Below, one piece after another: positions 1 to 7,917 of a stretch of DNA of 9,663 nucleotides; position 1 is the stretch's first letter, and each line of letters opens with the position of its first letter. The translations under genes were made by a program, and so were the position numbers. Under the pieces are notes generated by a model. The model did not search any database and was not told the origin of the DNA. It was given only the letters and a program-made list of their open reading frames with translations. The stretch is from positions 1 to 9,663 of the forward strand of contig JAOZTW010000148.1 in NCBI GenBank assembly GCA_029938985.1, written 5' to 3'. This DNA comes from Bacteroidales bacterium. Lineage in GTDB: Bacteria > Bacteroidota > Bacteroidia > Bacteroidales > JAOZQN01.

Positions 1-50
1 TTCTTTTGAATTTTATCTTCTTCAAAAAAATAAGCAAATATCTTGATATT
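1..50. repeat. Left copy of a direct repeat flanking the locus (at least 50 bp)
   Basis: These 50 bases are identical to 9561-9610, and the match stops at position 51. The left limit is unknown because the repeat begins at the window edge. Its inner end is a perfect inverted repeat, AATATC-TT-GATATT (37-50), and it abuts a second AT palindrome at 47-60 (TATTATTAATAATA). The copy lies 40 bp beyond the stop codon of the last WG-repeat gene. It could be an attachment-site duplication, a duplicated gene end, or a repeat at which an assembly broke. Confidence 0.9.
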
Positions 51-90
51 ATTAATAATAATTGAAAAACTTTTGAAATTCAACTGATTT

Positions 91-3000
91 TTATTCCCAA
101 ATTATATTTCCTTTTTCATCAATATAAATACATTGAGAAGTACCTTGCAGTTTAATAAGATCGCCTATTTCTGTAATTTCAATATATAATTGTTCTGCTA
201 TTTCTTTACCTGTGTAATCATACAAACCTATCTGACTATTAATAGTATAAACAGCATGACCATTTTCAAAATCAGATAACATATCCACGGTTGGCAAAAG
301 AATACTGAAACCATTTTTATCAATAACTCCATATTTCCCAAAATCATTTTTTATTATTTTTTGGTAATCCTCTAAATGATTATTTGTATTTTTATGATTT
401 TCAAATTTATGCTCAATTTTTTCTCCTTTTGTATTTATGTAATATTTATTTAAATCAACATCAAGAACTATTGCCACACTGTCAACAAAATCTAAGCAAC
501 GTGCAAATTTTGGTTTAATTTCAATTCCCTCATTACTAACATATCCATAAAATTCTCCTTTTTTTACTTTAGCCATTCCACAACTAAACTCTCCAATACT
601 ATTATATTTATTTGCCCTCACAATTTTTTCCCCATTTGTATTAAACAAAACAGGTTTATTATTTTTATTTAAAACTCTAAAAATATTATTTACAGCATCA
701 AAATCAATGTCGTGATATTTGTAAGCTGTAATATTTTTGCCCTTTTTATTGATAACAGCATAATTTTTGTTTTTACGGGCAAAGGCAATTTCTCTTTCAT
801 AACTGGTACAATGTTTAAATTTTGGTTTTACTACAAAGTTCTCATTAGTATCAATATATCCATATAAATAATCTATTTTATTAATTCCAATCCTCTTTGT
901 TTGAACACAAGCCCTACCCGATTTAAAGTTTCCTGCATTCAAGTATTTTGGTTTAATAACTATATCTCCTCTTTTATTAATAAAACCATAACCACCATCT
1001 TCATAAAACAAGGCAAAACCCTCACTAAATTCATTAGTTTTGGTAAAAGCCTGTTTAGAAATAAATTGATATGAAGACGAATTTATATATTGCCATTTGT
1101 CTTCATCAATTTTTACTGTTGCTCGGCCATCAACAAAATTGGTTGCAAATAAATAAATCGGTTTTACTACCTCTATTCCGTTTGTGTCAATAAATCCGCT
1201 ACGTGGCTCATTATTAAAAGTTTTAAATAGCATTTTATTATTTTCGGAAAGATATTGAATGCTATCAAATGTAATTGGTACAATTATTTTTTGAAAATTA
1301 TCTATTAGCCCCCACTTGTTCTCTAATTTTACAGCAAAAAAATGTCCTTTTTTGTTACCTAAATATTTGATTTTGTCATATTTAAAATCAACAATTTGAT
1401 TATTTAGTGTATCTATTACTCCAATTTTATTTCCTTTTTTAGCTTTAATAAAATCATTTTCTACCCAATAATCACTATAGGGTTGTTTTTTAAAATATGA
1501 TAAATTATCGTAATTAAATGTAACCAACTCAGAGCCTTGTGGGTTTATTAATCCCCATTTATTGTATTTATTTAGTGCAATATATTTACCATTATGTTGC
1601 TTTTGAATAAATTTATATTTTGGTTTTATTAGATATTTTCCGTTGGTATCAATTACTCCCCAAATACCGTTTTTTACTTCGTTTTGGTATTCAAAAACAC
1701 CATTTACATTCAAATTAAAAGATGTTATTTTTTCGTTGTTATACAGCTTTCCATTAACTGCAATTCTTGTACTACCATCTTCAAAATCATCAATATATCG
1801 TGGCTCATTCTCTCCAATGCAATGCCCTTTTTTATTTAATAAAATACACAAACCATTTTCTATATATGCTCTCATAACATTTGATTTTTCGAAATCTTTA
1901 ATATTAAATTCAGAAAAATTACAAGTTAAAATTTCTTTTCCCGTTTCCATATTAACAATACCATATCCTGTATTATCTTGCTCGCCATGAACTAACACAA
2001 GGCTTGTTTCGCTAAAATAATTCTCAGTATAACTATCATATTTATAATCTATTAGTTGTGCATTGTCGGCACTAAACAAGCCCCAATAATTTTGTTCATT
2101 ATTCAAATCTTGCTTCCAAAATGATTTTTCTTTTTGCTCATAAACTTGATAGGAAAAAAAATTTAAAAGTTCCATTTGCTCTACAAATTTTCCTTTTTCA
2201 TCAATATTAATAAGTGTATAACTTGTGTCTTTGTTCAAATTTACAAAACTTTGTTCAATAGTTATTTTGTTTTTTATATAAAGAGTGTCCAATAATTTTT
2301 CGCCATAAATATTTGACACACCGTAAGAACTTGAATAAACAAAAAATATAAATTTGTTATTTGTAGGGATAATACTTTTATAATCCAAAGGTATTACCAA
2401 CTCTCCATTATAATTTACAGCTCCAACTTTATTATTTTTTTCAACCAAAATTAATTCATTTGACAACACCGACATTGTGTCATATTTTAGTTTAATCAAA
2501 TTTTCGCCAGTAGAGGAATACAAACCATATTTTTTTTTGTTACTCACAATAAAGGCTTTGTTACTTGCTACTTCAATAGACGAATATTTTTGTGGTACTA
2601 TTTCTTTATCATTTATAGAGACAACACCTTTTTTGAATTTTTCTTTAACAACAAGAAACGAATCTGTTAGATGATTCATATATTTGTATTTTGGAGGAAT
2701 TAATAATTCTCCTTCGGTGTTTGCAAACCCAAAAGTTTTGGAACTATATATAAAAAAAGTTTTATAATTGGTAATATAAATTTCAGAATATTTTGTATCC
2801 AAAGTTTTTTTGCCTGCCTTGTTGTAAATTCCATAGGAATTATTTTCTTTAACAATAAAATTTTTTCCTCTCATAATTACTTGTTGATACAATGCAGGAA
2901 CAATTAGTTTTCCTTTTTGGTTATAATAGCCATAACCTCTATCATCTAACACTAAATAACCGTCTCCCAAAGAACTTATATCTTCAAATTCTAATGGTAA

Positions 3001-3702
3001 AACCAATTCTCCTTTTTTGTTGAAAGCTCCCTTTAAACTGCGATTCGACACACTAATAAATGTTCGTTCAATTTCAATATTTTTGTATATCATTGGAACT
3101 ATTAAATTCAGGTTTGCATCAAACAAACCTTCTCTATTGTCTTTAAAAATAATATAATAATAGCTTGGATTGCTTATGCTATTAAAAAAAATATTTGTTA
3201 TATCAGAAGGTTCTTTTTCAGACATAAATCTTTGAAGATTAGAAATAGAATCTGCGTCAAATTTTTGGTTCGTATTTGTTGAGCTATTATGTAATATTAA
3301 TTTATCTTTGTTGAAGTAAAAATATTGATTTGAATTAATTTGTTTAAAAAAGCTATTTCTTTTACAATCAATTTTTGTTTTATCATTGGGATTAAACAAA
3401 TATTTTTTCTTTCCTTTTGAGAGATAAATAATTTTTTCGTTACAAACTTTAATATCAGAATATTCAATATCTGTTATTGCATTTCCTTGGAAATCAAAAA
3501 TCCCATAATTTTTATATTTTTTTGCAACAATATATCCATAATCATAAATTTTAATATTGTGATATATAGCAGGTAATACAGTATGTCCTTTTTTATCTAC
3601 AACTCCAAACTTAGCTAATTTGTTGGTTTTGTATAAGTTTTGTGAAAACGAATTTGAAGTAACAATTACAATTAAGAAATATAAAATATAAATTTTTTTC
3701 AT
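91..3702 (-). CDS. Exported giant WG-repeat protein, paralogue B (1203 aa)
   Basis: Function unknown; most of the protein is a run of WG-type beta repeats (family known as WG containing repeat, Pfam PF14903). Residues 1-20 form a signal peptide (MKK, hydrophobic core, SNSFS-Q junction) with no lipobox cysteine, so export by Sec and signal peptidase I is expected. About 28-31 units follow, each of the form (K/Y)(W/Y/F)G-(V/L/I)-(I/V)-(D/N)-x-x-G, then a hydrophobic strand, often P-x-(Y/F). Clear units include KFGVVDKKG (31-39), IWGVIDTNG (680-688) and KWGLINPQG (715-723). Residues about 90-185 are a non-repeat island, and about 476-675 is a degenerate stretch. The last residues are themselves a repeat end (GNIIWE), and no type IX secretion C-terminal domain is seen. 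ATG at 3702 is chosen because the signal peptide starts there; the upstream is AT-rich with no Shine-Dalgarno. It is collinear with the gene at 4036-7851. WG proteins are thought to form beta-rich folds, but the partner and substrate cannot be read from sequence. Confidence 0.95.
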   Translation of the reverse strand: MKKIYILYFLIVIVTSNSFSQNLYKTNKLAKFGVVDKKGHTVLPAIYHNIKIYDYGYIVAKKYKNYGIFDFQGNAITDIEYSDIKVCNEKIIYLSKGKKKYLFNPNDKTKIDCKRNSFFKQINSNQYFYFNKDKLILHNSSTNTNQKFDADSISNLQRFMSEKEPSDITNIFFNSISNPSYYYIIFKDNREGLFDANLNLIVPMIYKNIEIERTFISVSNRSLKGAFNKKGELVLPLEFEDISSLGDGYLVLDDRGYGYYNQKGKLIVPALYQQVIMRGKNFIVKENNSYGIYNKAGKKTLDTKYSEIYITNYKTFFIYSSKTFGFANTEGELLIPPKYKYMNHLTDSFLVVKEKFKKGVVSINDKEIVPQKYSSIEVASNKAFIVSNKKKYGLYSSTGENLIKLKYDTMSVLSNELILVEKNNKVGAVNYNGELVIPLDYKSIIPTNNKFIFFVYSSSYGVSNIYGEKLLDTLYIKNKITIEQSFVNLNKDTSYTLINIDEKGKFVEQMELLNFFSYQVYEQKEKSFWKQDLNNEQNYWGLFSADNAQLIDYKYDSYTENYFSETSLVLVHGEQDNTGYGIVNMETGKEILTCNFSEFNIKDFEKSNVMRAYIENGLCILLNKKGHCIGENEPRYIDDFEDGSTRIAVNGKLYNNEKITSFNLNVNGVFEYQNEVKNGIWGVIDTNGKYLIKPKYKFIQKQHNGKYIALNKYNKWGLINPQGSELVTFNYDNLSYFKKQPYSDYWVENDFIKAKKGNKIGVIDTLNNQIVDFKYDKIKYLGNKKGHFFAVKLENKWGLIDNFQKIIVPITFDSIQYLSENNKMLFKTFNNEPRSGFIDTNGIEVVKPIYLFATNFVDGRATVKIDEDKWQYINSSSYQFISKQAFTKTNEFSEGFALFYEDGGYGFINKRGDIVIKPKYLNAGNFKSGRACVQTKRIGINKIDYLYGYIDTNENFVVKPKFKHCTSYEREIAFARKNKNYAVINKKGKNITAYKYHDIDFDAVNNIFRVLNKNNKPVLFNTNGEKIVRANKYNSIGEFSCGMAKVKKGEFYGYVSNEGIEIKPKFARCLDFVDSVAIVLDVDLNKYYINTKGEKIEHKFENHKNTNNHLEDYQKIIKNDFGKYGVIDKNGFSILLPTVDMLSDFENGHAVYTINSQIGLYDYTGKEIAEQLYIEITEIGDLIKLQGTSQCIYIDEKGNIIWE

Positions 3703-3763
3703 AAGATTATTATTATTAGTTTTATTTTACAAACAGTGTATCTGGCAACTAAAGCGTTAAGTA

Positions 3764-3902
3764 TTAGGTGTGTATGAAAATGTTAGTTCCATTTTTTCGT
3801 TAAAAAACAAAAAAACTCTTTAAGGTTTTTCAAACACTTAAAGGATTTTTTGAATTAAAATAAAACTAACTTTTTCCAAAACACTAATTTTTTAACACCT
3901 TA
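3764..3902. repeat. Imperfect palindromic intergenic element (MITE-like or structured 3' UTR)
   Basis: Nested arms pair around one centre near 3830. TTAGGTGT (3764-3771) pairs with ACACCTTA (3895-3902) with one mismatch, GTTAGTT (3782-3788) pairs exactly with AACTAAC (3864-3870), and CTTTAAGGTTT pairs with the core right arm up to 3843. Between these blocks the arms align only with gaps. No transposase and no clear target-site duplication flank it. A decayed miniature transposable element and a locally evolved terminator region are both possible. Confidence 0.55.
3808..3851. terminator. Probable bidirectional intrinsic terminator
   Basis: CTTTAAG-GTTT (3818-3828) pairs with AAAC (3832-3835) and CTTAAAG (3837-3843), with one bulged A at 3836 and a TTC loop. 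An A-tract lies to the left (3809-3815) and a T-tract to the right (3846-3851), so either strand would give a hairpin followed by U residues. It sits about 190 bp past the stop of the WG gene at 4036-7851, whose transcript it would end. The stem is AT-rich, so its strength is uncertain. Confidence 0.6.
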
Positions 3903-3917
3903 GCAAAGCCCTGATTC

Positions 3918-3955
3918 TGCAACTAAAGTTGCAACTACAGCACGCCCAGTAGTTG
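3918..3955. repeat. Pair of adjacent perfect inverted repeats
   Basis: TGCAACT-AA-AGTTGCA (3918-3933) is followed, with a 2-base overlap, by CAACTAC - 10-base loop - GTAGTTG (3932-3955). The loop AGCACGCCCA is unusually GC-rich for this window. The arms share the word CAACT, so the two hairpins are mutually exclusive at their overlap. This looks like a repetitive extragenic palindrome or an RNA structure in the 3' region of the upstream gene. Confidence 0.6.
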
Positions 3956-3986
3956 TTTGATTAATTAAAGCAAAAACAAAATCCAC

Positions 3987-4030
3987 TGAATTTCAACCGT
4001 TTTTCCATTGAATTTCAACTGAATTTCAAC
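3987..4030. repeat. 11-bp tandem array (TGAATTTCAAC) at the 3' end of the WG gene
   Basis: Copies start at 3987, 4009 and 4020. The spacing of 22 and 11 bp keeps an 11-bp register, with a degenerate slot at 3998. The unit is palindromic around a central T (TGAA-T-TTCA). The last copy ends 5 bp from the stop codon (4036). A related copy, TGAAATTCAACTG, lies at 74-86, also next to the stop codon of the other WG gene, so the motif belongs to the duplicated 3' flank. Confidence 0.7.
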
Positions 4031-4035
4031 TGTTT

Positions 4036-7000
4036 TTATTTCCAAATCACCTCACCTGTTTTATTAATATAAATACACTGGGAGGTGTTTATTAGTTTTA
4101 TTAGGTTTCCTGTTTCAATAATTTCGATAAATGTATTGGGGGCAAGCTGTTTTCCTGAGCAATCGTACAAACCAGTTTGAAGGAAAAGAGTATAAATTGC
4201 ATGATTATTATTAAAATTATATAATTTATCTGTTTTTGGTTCTATTAAATACGAACCTTTATTATTTATCATTCCATATTTTTTGTTTTTTAACCTAACA
4301 ATTGCTTTTCCGTTTTCATATTTGTTGGCTTCTAAGAACTGTTTATCTATAGTTTGCTTTGTTGTTGTATTAAAATAATAGTATCTTTTGTTTTGGTAAA
4401 CAAGCGAGTATTTTTCAAAATTATTTAAGTATTTATTTCGTATATTTTCATCTTCAACTTTTTTTCCATTTTTATTTATACAAAAAGTATTTTTTTGCAT
4501 ATCAGTAACCATTGCAATAGAGTCAATAAAATTTTTGCATTTTTTATATTTTGGTTCAATTTCTAAACCTTTTTTATCAACAAAACCAAACATTTTATCT
4601 TTTTTTATAACAGCAAAACCACTTGAAAAAGCATTTGCTTTTTCATATTTTGGTTCAATAATTAGCTCGCCTTTAGTGTCAATGTATCCATACATCTTTT
4701 TCTTTTTTACGATTGCCAAGCTATCCGAAAAATTTTCTATTTTATTAAATTTTCCTTCTCTAACCAATTTTTTTCCATCAGCATTAAATAAAGCGTACTT
4801 TTTATTATTTGTAATTCCTAAGCTAACATCATAATCTTTATTTAAAACAAATTTTTTGTATTTATAACCCGTTTTTGTCTTTCCTTTTTTATTAATAATT
4901 GCATATTTTTTTCTTTTTCGCACAAAAGCAATTTCTCCATTAAAATCGCTACATTTTTTATATTTCAGCTTAATTTTCAAAGTACCATTTGTGTCAATAT
5001 AACCATATTTTGATTTCGATTTTAAAAACAATTTTTTTGGTTGTTTTGTTTTCACATAAGCCATGCCTGAGTTAAAATCGCCAACATCATAAAACTGTGG
5101 TTCAATAAGTAACTCCCCTTTTGTATTAATAAAACCCCATAATTTTCCTTTTTTAACGGCAGCAAAACCATCACTAAAATCTCTTACTTTATTATAAACA
5201 GAATCAGTTATCAAGTTGTAGGAGCTGTTTATAAACGACCACTTTTTTTTGCCAAGTTCCACTCTTGCAAAACCTTCGCTAAAATTTTCTACTTTTACAT
5301 AAATAGGTGTAACCACTGCTACTCCGTTGGTGTCAATAAATCCGCTACGAGGTTTTAAATTAAATGTTTGAAACATCAATTTATTGTTTTTATTGAAATA
5401 TTGAATGCTGTCAAATTCTATGGGAACAATTATGTTGTCCGAAATATCTACAACACCCCATTTTTTGTTTTTACAAACGCCAAAAAAATGCCCTTTATCG
5501 TTTCCAAAATATTTTAAATCATCATATTTGTAATCAATAATTTGTTGGTTCGAAGCGTCAATAACCCCCCATTTTTTTCCTTTTTTGGCTTTCAAAAATT
5601 CAATATCAATCCAATGATGAATATCTGGTTGTTTTGTAAAATATTTAATTCCATCGTATTCAAAATCAATTAATCTGTTTTCATATTTATCAATTACACC
5701 CCATTTCCTTTTATTGTTTTGTGCAATATATTGTTTTTTAAACTGTTTTTGAATAAACAAATAACTTGGTTCAATTAAATATTTTCCATTCTCATCAACA
5801 ACACCCCATTTTCCCTCAACTAATTCATTATAACCTTCAGCATGAGTTCCATTTACATTCAAATGATATATGTTTCTTTTTTTTTTAATTATAAATCTTC
5901 CATCAAAAGCTATTCTTGTGTTAAAGTCAGTAAAATCATCTATATATGCAGGTTTTTTTAAAACAGAAGTTCCGTCTTTATTTATTAAATTGCATGTACC
6001 ATAATTAATTACAGCTCTAAATACATTTGCCGAATCTAAGTCGGTAGTTATAAGTTCGGAATAGCTACAAGTTTGCATTTCTCTTCCTATACTCTGGTTT
6101 ACAATACCATAACGATTATTTAAAACAGTCATTACAAGATTGGAATCGTTAATAAAATTTGGATAATAGTTCTCAAATTTATAGTCAATAAGGATTCTAT
6201 TATTTGTACTAATCAAACCCCAGAATGCGTCATATTTTATTGATTTTTTATAATATTGCCAAAAGTTTTTTTTATTTTCTCCCAGTACTCTAACTGGAAA
6301 AAAGTTTCTTAATTCTAATTTTTCAATAAATTTTCCTTTTAAATCAATACTTACAACAATTATTGTAGTATCCATTTTTACTGTTATATATTCTTGATAT
6401 GTTTTTATTTTTAATTGCAAATAAAGTGTGTCTAATAATATCTCTCCATAATTATTAACAACACCAAAAAGATTTGTATTTACATCTTCTATTTGTTTTG
6501 TTTTTGTAGAGTACGCAATTGTGTCTATTTTACAATTTGATTTTGTATAATAAATATTTTTATTACTTGTAGTTGTAATATTTTTATAAACTATTGGTAT
6601 AATTCCTTTTCCATTATAATTTACTGCACCATATTTATTGTCTTTTTTTACCTTAATTAACTTGTCTGACAAAACTGTCATTTTATCAAACTGTGGTTTA
6701 ATTAATATTTTCCCAGAAAGTGATGCTAAACCATATTTTTTATTTTGTTTTATAAAAAATAATTTATTATTTATAAAGCTTATTGCAGAATATTTTATGG
6801 GAATTATTATTCTCCCATTTTTATTTACGATTCCTGTTTTTCCATTATTTCTTACTTTTAAGAACTTGTCATTCAGATATGTAATACCATCATATTTTGG
6901 CTTTATACATATATTTCCCACAGAATCAACAAATCCTACTTTATTATTTTTATATATTTTGAAATTATTATTTGTAACAGAAATAATTTCAAAATATTCA

Positions 7001-7851
7001 ATAGGAACAACAAGTTTGCCTTTACTATTATACAATCCAAAAGCACCATTTGAAACCAAAATAAGACTATTTAAGTTACTAATTTGTTTATATATTATTG
7101 GTATAATTAATTTCCCTGTATTATCATAAGCACCAAAATCTGTATATGTAGAAGTTTGTCGCCAACCATAATTATTGAAAATTTCTGTTTTAGCAACTAT
7201 AAATATTGCAAAAATAATGTCATAATTTATTTTAACATAGTTGGTTGGAATAAAAATATTCAAATTTTCATTTAGCAAACCTATCTTTCCTGATTTATAA
7301 GTATAATAAAACTTTTCTGCTTCTAACTTGCTCTCAAATATTCCTGCTATATTATTCGTTTGTGTATTTTCTTGAAAGGTAAAAATATTTGAAATAGAAT
7401 CTAAATCAAACTCTTTTGAGACATCTGTAGTTTTGTTGTATAATATTAGTTTTAAGTTTTTATGAAAAATATATTCATTTATAGAAATATTTTTAAAAAA
7501 ACTGTTAGATGTACAATTTATTTTTGTGTTGTTGGTAGGGTTAAATAAAAGGATTGTGGAGTCTTTGTACAAATAAATATTTTTTTCAGAACGTATTTTT
7601 ATTTTGTCATATTCAAAACTTGTTAAAGGGGTGGCTTGTAAGTCAAAAACTCCGTATCCATCTGCATCTTCCACTATTATGTATCCAAAAGGAGATATTT
7701 TTACGTTATTATATCTCCTTTGGAGAATTATATTTCCTTCTTTATCAATAACTCCCCATTTTCCATTTTTATTTACCTCCATTAAATTTTGAGAGAACAA
7801 GTTTAAAGTTAAAAATAACATAAAAATAAATACAAAAGGTGTTTTCTGCAT
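4036..7851 (-). CDS. Exported giant WG-repeat protein, paralogue A (1271 aa)
   Basis: Function unknown; this is a WG-repeat protein (family PF14903) and the longer of two neighbouring paralogues. Residues 1-20 are a signal peptide (MQK, long hydrophobic core, LNLFS-Q junction) without a lipobox. About 30 units follow. Many are closer to the WG consensus than in the paralogue, such as KWGVIDKEG (31-39) and a run of four KWGV(I/V)D units in the centre-right. The first 155 residues align with the paralogue without gaps, including an island with NP-x-x-x-TKI-x-C and NSFFK (104-120). Compared with the paralogue it has one extra unit beginning MYGYIDTKG and another beginning RYYYFNTTT, and it lacks one unit in the N-terminal third. 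It ends in a repeat (GEVIWK) with no sorting domain seen. A run of ten A residues lies at codons near 656. The ATG is preceded by AT-rich DNA without a Shine-Dalgarno. It lies 113 bp downstream of the lipoprotein gene. Confidence 0.95.
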   Translation of the reverse strand: MQKTPFVFIFMLFLTLNLFSQNLMEVNKNGKWGVIDKEGNIILQRRYNNVKISPFGYIIVEDADGYGVFDLQATPLTSFEYDKIKIRSEKNIYLYKDSTILLFNPTNNTKINCTSNSFFKNISINEYIFHKNLKLILYNKTTDVSKEFDLDSISNIFTFQENTQTNNIAGIFESKLEAEKFYYTYKSGKIGLLNENLNIFIPTNYVKINYDIIFAIFIVAKTEIFNNYGWRQTSTYTDFGAYDNTGKLIIPIIYKQISNLNSLILVSNGAFGLYNSKGKLVVPIEYFEIISVTNNNFKIYKNNKVGFVDSVGNICIKPKYDGITYLNDKFLKVRNNGKTGIVNKNGRIIIPIKYSAISFINNKLFFIKQNKKYGLASLSGKILIKPQFDKMTVLSDKLIKVKKDNKYGAVNYNGKGIIPIVYKNITTTSNKNIYYTKSNCKIDTIAYSTKTKQIEDVNTNLFGVVNNYGEILLDTLYLQLKIKTYQEYITVKMDTTIIVVSIDLKGKFIEKLELRNFFPVRVLGENKKNFWQYYKKSIKYDAFWGLISTNNRILIDYKFENYYPNFINDSNLVMTVLNNRYGIVNQSIGREMQTCSYSELITTDLDSANVFRAVINYGTCNLINKDGTSVLKKPAYIDDFTDFNTRIAFDGRFIIKKKRNIYHLNVNGTHAEGYNELVEGKWGVVDENGKYLIEPSYLFIQKQFKKQYIAQNNKRKWGVIDKYENRLIDFEYDGIKYFTKQPDIHHWIDIEFLKAKKGKKWGVIDASNQQIIDYKYDDLKYFGNDKGHFFGVCKNKKWGVVDISDNIIVPIEFDSIQYFNKNNKLMFQTFNLKPRSGFIDTNGVAVVTPIYVKVENFSEGFARVELGKKKWSFINSSYNLITDSVYNKVRDFSDGFAAVKKGKLWGFINTKGELLIEPQFYDVGDFNSGMAYVKTKQPKKLFLKSKSKYGYIDTNGTLKIKLKYKKCSDFNGEIAFVRKRKKYAIINKKGKTKTGYKYKKFVLNKDYDVSLGITNNKKYALFNADGKKLVREGKFNKIENFSDSLAIVKKKKMYGYIDTKGELIIEPKYEKANAFSSGFAVIKKDKMFGFVDKKGLEIEPKYKKCKNFIDSIAMVTDMQKNTFCINKNGKKVEDENIRNKYLNNFEKYSLVYQNKRYYYFNTTTKQTIDKQFLEANKYENGKAIVRLKNKKYGMINNKGSYLIEPKTDKLYNFNNNHAIYTLFLQTGLYDCSGKQLAPNTFIEIIETGNLIKLINTSQCIYINKTGEVIWK

Positions 7852-7887
7852 GGAGTTTTAAATAAGTGGTTTTATTAAAAATTTATT

Positions 7888-7917
7888 GAAAATATTGGCA
7901 TATTTCACAAGTACAAA
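7888..7917 (-). promoter_or_regulatory. Candidate Bacteroidota promoter for the first WG gene
   Basis: On the minus strand TTTG (7917-7914) is followed after exactly 19 bp by TATTTTC (7894-7888). This resembles the Bacteroidota -33 TTTG and -7 TAnnTTTG pattern, with the last bases of the -7 box off consensus. Transcription would start roughly 30 bp before the ATG at 7851. In such AT-rich DNA a match of this quality could be chance. Confidence 0.35.

Larger units (their letters stand above)
3703..4035. other. 333-bp intergenic region between the two WG-repeat genes
   Basis: No open frame of note is seen here. Read in the direction of transcription (right to left), the region contains an 11-bp tandem array next to the upstream stop codon, a pair of hairpins at 3918-3955, a large imperfect palindrome at 3764-3902 with a terminator-like core, and about 60 bp of AT-rich leader before the ATG at 3702. 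I could not find a convincing Bacteroidota promoter (TTTG, 19-bp gap, TAnnTTTG) in the leader. The word TCTG(G)CAACTAAAG occurs twice, at 3741-3754 and 3917-3928. Confidence 0.8.

Noticed and set aside
1..89. An open minus-strand frame through the left repeat to the window edge
   Set aside because: It has no ATG and is low in complexity (N, I, F, K). In the right copy the same frame is closed by nearby stops, so it is most likely chance.
3703..3760. A promoter directly upstream of the ATG at 3702
   Set aside because: The only TTTG nearby (3733-3730) would put the -7 box almost on the start codon, and no TAnnTTTG match with 19-bp spacing was found.
1643..7129. Plus-strand open frames inside the two WG genes (for example 1643-1990, 2477-2674, 4535-4834, 6638-7129)
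   Set aside because: They lie fully opposite long repeat-rich genes, are F/L/I/S-rich as expected from antisense of K/N/Y-rich coding sequence, and their repeat-like look mirrors the WG units.
91..7851. CRISPR or other DNA repeat array suggested by the many similar segments in the long genes
   Set aside because: The similarity is at the protein level (WG units of varied spacing), with no constant DNA repeat and no regular spacers.
91..7851. Type IX secretion cargo with a C-terminal sorting domain
   Set aside because: Both proteins end inside a WG unit (IIWE and VIWK), with no conserved sorting-domain motif or separate beta domain at the C-terminus.
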